This document shows positions 58,401 through 64,000 of a DNA stretch of 64,000 nucleotides, in pieces. Made by a program: the position numbers and the translations under genes. Below the pieces are notes generated by a model, which was not told the origin of the DNA, searched no databases, and worked only from the letters and a program-made list of their open reading frames with translations. How positions within the stretch are numbered: the first letter of the stretch is position 1; the number at the start of each line of letters is the position of its first letter. The DNA comes from Hevea brasiliensis (Eukaryota > Streptophyta > Magnoliopsida > Malpighiales > Euphorbiaceae): positions 6,833,375 to 6,897,374 of the forward strand of contig NC_079510.1 of the NCBI RefSeq assembly GCF_030052815.1, in the 5' to 3' direction.

Positions 58401-60054
58401 ATATTTTTTAATTTAATTTTTTACTTTTTAATTTAATTTATTTTTTTAATTTAATTTTTAATTTAAATTAACTTTTAAATTTAATTTAATTTTTAAATTT
58501 AGTTTAATTTTTCAATTTTATTTAATTTAAAATTAAATTAAATTTTAATTTTAATTTAATTTAAATTTAATTTCTAATATTTTTTATTATTTTTAAATTA
58601 AATATTAAATATTAATTATTTTAATTTAAATGTAAAATTAATTTTAATTTTTTTAGATTTAATTGACTTCAAAAAAAATGACTAGTGGGGCTCAAAGTAG
58701 ATCCCACATAGTGGCTATACCACAATTGCCCTATGTTGGGGAGTGGCTTTACTTTTATAGAGAAACTTTCTCTCCTTTTATCTCTTCACAAACGATATGG
58801 GAATTTCACACTTTTTGTGATTTACGACAAATTACCAACTAAATATGGTTCGTTGGTAATTACAGACGAAAATTTTTTGTAGATATTTATTTTAAAATTT
58901 TATTTTTTATTTTCTTCTTAATATTACCTATGAAAAGCTATTTCGTTGATAATTACCAACAAAAATTTTTGTAGGTAAAATTTTTTAAGCTTTTTAAAAT
59001 TTTTCTTTTCTATTTTCTTCTTAGTATTATCGACTAAATATAGTTCATTGGTAATTACCGACTTACTAAAATTTTCGTGAGTATTTATTTTAAAATTTTA
59101 TTTTTTATTTTCTTCTAGTGATTTCATTGGTAATTACCAACGAAAACTTTTCATAGGTAAAATTTTTTAAGCTTTTTAAATTTTTTTTTCTATTTTCTTC
59201 TTAGTATTAACAACTAAATATGGTTCGTTAGTAATTACAGACGAAAAATTTTCGTAGGTATTTATTTTAAAATTTTATTTTTTATTTTCTTCTTAATATT
59301 ACCTATGAAAAGCGATTTTGTTGGTAAAATTTTTTAAGCTTTTCAAAATATTTCTTTTCTATTTTCTACTTAGTATTACTGACTAAATATGATTTATTGA
59401 TAATTATCGATGAAAAATTTTTATAGGTATTTATTTTAAAATTTTATTTTTTATTTTTTTCTTAATATTAATTACGAAAAGCGATTTCATTGGTAATTAC
59501 CAATGGAAACTTTTCGTAGGTAAACTTTTTTAAACTTTTTAAAATTCTTCTTTTCTATTTTTTGCTTAGTATTACCAACTGAATATGGTTCGTTGGTAAT
59601 TACCGATGAAAAATTTTCGTAGGTATTTATTTTAAAATTTTATTTTTTATTTTTTTTCTTAATATTACCTACGAAAAGCGATTTTGTTGTTAATTACTGA
59701 TGAAAACTTTTCATAGGTAAATTTTTTTAAGCTTTTTTAATTTTTTTAATTTTCTTTTTAATATTACCGACTAAATATGAGTTAGTCGGTAATTACCAAC
59801 GAAAAATTTCGTTGGTATTTTTTTTATTTGGTTGCTAATTTTGCCGCAATATTAGGCACCACTTTTACCTACGAAATTACGTAGTCGGTAAAGGGTTCAT
59901 TGGTAATCAGTCGGTAATTTCATCGATACAAATTGGTTTAAATTTTATTTATCTTTTTTCGTCTGTAAAATATTGGTAAATCGTTGGTAAATTAACAATG
60001 AAATTTTGTGGTCGATAATTTTCGTAACTATTTTTAAAATTTCTAGTAGTGCCA
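55445..60054. mobile_element. CACTA-type element, unit beta, split by a solo LTR
   Basis: 55448-60051 with flanks CCA (55445-55447) and CCA (60052-60054). After subtracting the solo LTR (55517-58122) and one target copy about 1993 bp remain, against 2667 in alpha. The array has six units instead of ten. Confidence 0.85.
55512..58127 (-). mobile_element. Solo LTR (family B), 2606 bp, inside the beta CACTA
   Basis: 55517-58122. Minus-strand start TGTAACACCCCAAAATTTT, end TTGGGTCGTGACA. Perfect target duplication GTAAT (55512-55516 and 58123-58127). It interrupts the CACTA element near its left end; alpha shows the uninterrupted site at 45472-45490. The open frames at 57485-57953 are LTR sequence with high GC content. 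Confidence 0.9.
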
Positions 60055-60084
60055 TTAAAGTGACTAAATTATAATTAATATATT

Positions 60085-61497
60085 TTTAGAAAATTTTCTC
60101 TAACTAATTACCATCTAAAAACTTTCATATGTGATTAAACACGTACAATTAATAAATATTCACCTAAAAATTGCTAGAAATTTATTAAGAAAAATCATTC
60201 ATCATATACTAAAATCATTATAATAACTCAAATCTGTTTCACCCTTATGCCGGATAGATGTGCAAATTGCTATATTATGAATTATCTCAACATCAATGGT
60301 ATGAAAATTTAGGTCCCAAACAAGCTCCAATACCATTAACATTCCTCAACGCTTAGTCTGGAAACGCATCATAATTTCCAAAGTTACATGCAAATTAAAT
60401 TCGTAATCAATGCTCTTGAAAGCCACGCAACTTGTCATTTATCTATTAATTGATGATTTAAAGTCGAAAATATTTTCAAAAAATTGATGCTTATTTATTA
60501 ATGTCAAAAAAATCTTTAATATGTTGCCATTTTACATTAATATTGATAATATTTATAATATATCAACACTTTGTTATTAATGTTCAGAAATTTTTTTAAT
60601 AGGATGACACTTTTTTATTGACGTCATAAATAATTGATACTTTTTAATTAGTATTGAGAATATTTATGATATTCTGATGTTTATTGAAAAAATGTCCTAA
60701 TAGCTCCCTTCTTTTGTTGTAGTGTTTCTGCTATAATCTTAAAAGGTCAAATATTTTTTTTAAAAAAAATTAAATTTATATGTTATTTTCAAATTTTGAC
60801 TATTGTTTCATAATATGAATATTTTATATGAATTATAAATACTTAAAAAAATTAATTTTACAACTAATCAAGTAAGTTGTTATTAGCAACTGATTTGTGA
60901 TTTAGAATTTTTTTAATAAAATAATTAATTTTTAAAATTTAACAATCGATTTATAATTAATTGCTAAATCGATTGCTAATTAATATTAGAAATCTTAAAT
61001 ATATGATTAGCAATCAATTTTAAAATTAATATATAATTAGGAACTAATTTAAGCCGTTTGCTAAAATCAGTTGCTATAAATAATTGGTTGCAAATTTGAA
61101 GTCTTTAAAAAAGGTTATAAATTTAGTAGTCAATTGGTAAATTGGTTGCCATTAACAACCGACTTTTGCAACCAATCTGAATTAGTTACCAATAGCAACT
61201 GATAATCAGTTGCTAAATTTTCTTTTCAAAAATTTCCCCTAATTTTTTTTATTTGCAATCAATTTGTAAATCGTTTGCTAATAATAACCCATTTTTGCAA
61301 ACGAATAAAATCAATTGCTATTAGCAACCGATTTTGCAATCAGTTGTAAAATTTTCCCCTAAAAATTTTCGTCTAATTTTTTGTTTTGATTTGCAATCAA
61401 TTTGCAAATTGATTACTAATAACAACTAATTTTTACAGCCATTTGAAATTGGTTAATATATTAACAATCAATTTTGTAACCGATTACGAATCGATCG
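60085..61497. other. Spacer between units beta and gamma, with repeat-rich element relics
   Basis: No gene. Near 60710-60722 the complement of TTGTTGTAGTG is a CACTA-like end (CACTACAACAAAAGAAGG), preceded by AT-rich sequence with recurring TTAATGTC-like motifs. From 60870 to 61490 a motif GCAACCGATTT and its complement (AGTTGCTAATAG) recur roughly every 60-80 bp in both orientations, like the subterminal repeats of a CACTA or related DNA transposon. No complete inverted ends or target duplication were found. Confidence 0.45.
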
Positions 61498-64000
61498 TTA
61501 AATTTAAATTTCTAAAAAATAAAATATTTCATCAACAAAAGCAACAAAAACAGACCATAACTCTATTAATTATAGTAATAAATTAGAATATTTATACACT
61601 TAAAATTTATAAAAATAATAGCTATGAAGAAATATACTCAAAATTTATTTTAAATGAATATAGTTTTCGGAGTTATTAAAATTTAAATTTTGAAAATCTA
61701 AATTAATTGTGTCAATTTATTTATTTTTTTAGCTAATTTTGTTACGTAAATTAGCTTCTCTAATTTTGTATTGTTCTCATTTTTTTGGGGTTTTATTTCA
61801 AATATTGATTATTAAATAAATTATCATTCATTTAAAGATTTAATTAACAAAATTGATAATTTAGTATTTTAGTATATTTCTGAAACTGAATTAATTAATC
61901 AATCTCAAACATTTCAATCCTAACATCATTTAATATTTAAAAAGAAAATTGAGAAAGCATTTTCCAAAGAAAAATTTGCTTTGAGAATGCCATATGGTAA
62001 TTAGGGGAGAGCAGTTTTCGGTTTAAACCGAAAAATCAAATCGAACCGACTAATTCGGTTCAATCGGTTCGGTTTTAAAATTTAATCGGTTCGGTTCGAT
62101 TTATAATTTTGATAATTTCAGTTAATCGGTTCTGTTCGGTTATTTTCATAAAAAAATCAAAAAAATCGAACCGAACCGAAATTATTAAATATATATAGGA
62201 AATAAAAAAAATCGAATCAAATTGAATCGAACCGAACCGAAATCAACAAAAACCTAACCGAACCTTTAGATTTTTGAGTTTTGATTTCTAATTTTTTTTG
62301 TTTTTATGTGTTATTATTTAGATTTAATGTTAAAAGTATGAAATTTTATAAATTTCGATTTGATCGGTTTAAAACCGAATCGAACTAAAATTTATCGATT
62401 CGATTCGGTTCGATTTTCTCTTCTCAATCGGTTCGATTCGGTTTTTAAAATTTTTAATTTTTAATTTTCGGTTTTATCAGTTCGTTCGGTTCGAAACCGA
62501 ACCGACCATTTGCACACCTCTAATGTAATATCTTCTTCCACAATCTACCCTACACAGAACTATAATTGTCTTCGCCGTGATGTAGATTTTTACACAAGAA
62601 GTTGATTGGGCTATATATGAAAAAAATAAAAAATAAAAAACCCTTATACTTTTAGTTGATGACTAAATAAGTCTATACACTTTGTAATTAAAATCAAATA
62701 AGTAATCACCTAATAAAATATTATTTTTCTAATAATAAAATATTAACTTTTCCTAATTTTAAATATTAAAAATTATTTATTATTTTAATGACAATAAAAT
62801 TAAAAAAAAAAGAAATTGAAAACATATGAACAAAAATTATTTAGTATTAAAATTATTATTTTTAATATTTTATTATTAAAAAATAAAAAAATAGTTTTTT
62901 CATAAAAAATTTTATTTAACTTTAATTAAAAAAATTATATCCTTATTTGATGTGTAGTCTCAAATGAAAGTACAGGCTTATCTGATTTTTTTTACAGTTA
63001 CATATGCTTAGAGAAATAATATATACTCTATATAAATTAGTTGAGGAAATAGGCATTAAACTTATATGAGACAGTAGGTGGGCAACTTTAAGACGCTGAT
63101 ATGTAATTAAATTCTCATTGAATGAGAGTTCATCCTAAAGATTATATATAAATAATTTATCTTTATAATATAACTAGCAAAATGCCCATGCTATATGAGT
63201 TAATATATAATTTAAAATTTTAATTATTATTTAAATAATAATAATAATTATTATTATTATTAAATTAATTTTTATTTAAATTTATTTCTTTTTTTAATTT
63301 AATTTAATAAATTTTCACCTATTATGATAATAATTTTTTAATTAATTTATGGTATAGTTAATTAAAATATCTTATTTAAATTGATTATAATTTCTATGAT
63401 TACTTTGTTTAAAATATGATGATTACTTTTTTCACAAAAATAATTTAAACATTATAAAATTTTGATATTTTATCATATAAGAAAAAATTATTTTAAAATA
63501 ATAACAATGAATGGAATTATTTAAATTTAATAATAATAAAAATGTATAACATTATTATTAATTAAAATAATATTTTATTATATTATTTTCAAAAATGCTA
63601 TATCTTTATATTTTTGCAAGGTATTAAAAATAATTTTCTATTAATATGATATATTTTTTGTAAAAAAATTTTTATAAAAATTGTTGCCGCTTTACATAAA
63701 TTTATTATATAAAATATAAAAATTGCATAAAAGTTAAACTATTATACAAATATATAATATATGTATATCATTATTTCTATTAATTTAATAAATTTTACAA
63801 AGCTATAACCATAATTTTGATACTGTAACTTATTTTTTCAATCAACTTTACTTGTATTTATAATCATATTTATTATTTATCTTTGAAATTCTATACCTAT
63901 ATAAAAATATAGTTGAGAAATGATTTCTGCATAAAAATATAATTATTAAATAAAATAGAAAAATAATTTTTTTTATAAAAAATTTATTTAACCTTAATTA
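61498..64000. repeat. Third partial copy, unit gamma, runs off the window
   Basis: Collinear with alpha 41575-44087. On reading I see only one difference, a 10-bp loss inside MITE-5 near 62231. It carries the same MITE at the same place. The left edge lies in an A/T-rich stretch (TTAAATTTAAATTTC). Confidence 0.9.
61994..62529. mobile_element. hAT-like MITE-5, unit gamma
   Basis: 62002-62522, the same insertion as MITE-3 carried along by duplication, minus 10 bp. Confidence 0.85.

Larger units (their letters stand above)
48115..60084. repeat. Segmental tandem duplication, unit beta (11970 bp with later insertions)
   Basis: Collinear with alpha apart from two solo LTRs (49169-51844 and 55517-58122), a different MITE (52134-52655), the absence of MITE-3, and a shorter CACTA array. 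More diverged from alpha than gamma is. Confidence 0.85.

Overview
This is plant nuclear DNA. It is very AT-rich, its genes carry introns, and it is filled with LTR retrotransposons (initiator-Met-tRNA primer sites), TRIMs, hAT- and CACTA-type elements and long TA, AAT and CT microsatellites. Phenylpropanoid-type genes (a pinoresinol-lariciresinol-reductase-like gene and a class II O-methyltransferase) point to a eudicot. A woody Malpighiales/Euphorbiaceae genome such as rubber tree is my guess, but nothing here proves it. No intact cellular gene was found and no new biological system. The interest lies in a readable history of nested insertions and duplications.

Layout: (1) 1-7829 holds a broken reductase gene on the minus strand (exons 7126-7450 and 1487-1929), whose intron was enlarged by a 4.05 kb solo LTR (2779-6827, 5-bp target duplication ATTAA). 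(2) 7825-25699 is one Ty1/copia element on the minus strand, bounded by GGTCT duplications. It was split by a reversed partial copy of the same 4 kb LTR family, which was itself split by a 12.9 kb LTR element with large LTRs and no coding capacity that I can see (11345-24277). (3) 24338-30990 is a 3.3 kb tandem duplication (copia gag and LTR, an hAT-like MITE, flank) with 7-bp junction microhomology.

(4) 31208-32397 is the O-methyltransferase gene, two exons, with one frameshift in exon 1. (5) 33163-39997 holds a SINE-like dimer, then the 5' part of a Ty3/gypsy element, full of stops and cut inside its reverse transcriptase by a composite insertion (36290-39664: a 2 kb LTR plus two small TRIM-type elements). 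(6) 40150-40669 is a truncated second copy of the methyltransferase 3' end.

(7) From 40757 onward there is a second, larger tandem duplication: unit alpha 40757-48114 and unit beta 48115-60084, again with a 7-bp junction microhomology. Both contain an RNase H fragment, a TRIM and a CACTA element with a 187-bp internal tandem array. Alpha alone has one hAT-like MITE. Beta has a different MITE and two solo LTRs (2676 and 2606 bp). After a 1.4 kb spacer a third partial unit, gamma (61498 to the window end), is almost identical to alpha.

Working together: the two metabolic gene relics belong to specialised phenylpropanoid metabolism but are not demonstrably co-functional. The other reading frames are transposon proteins or chance frames.
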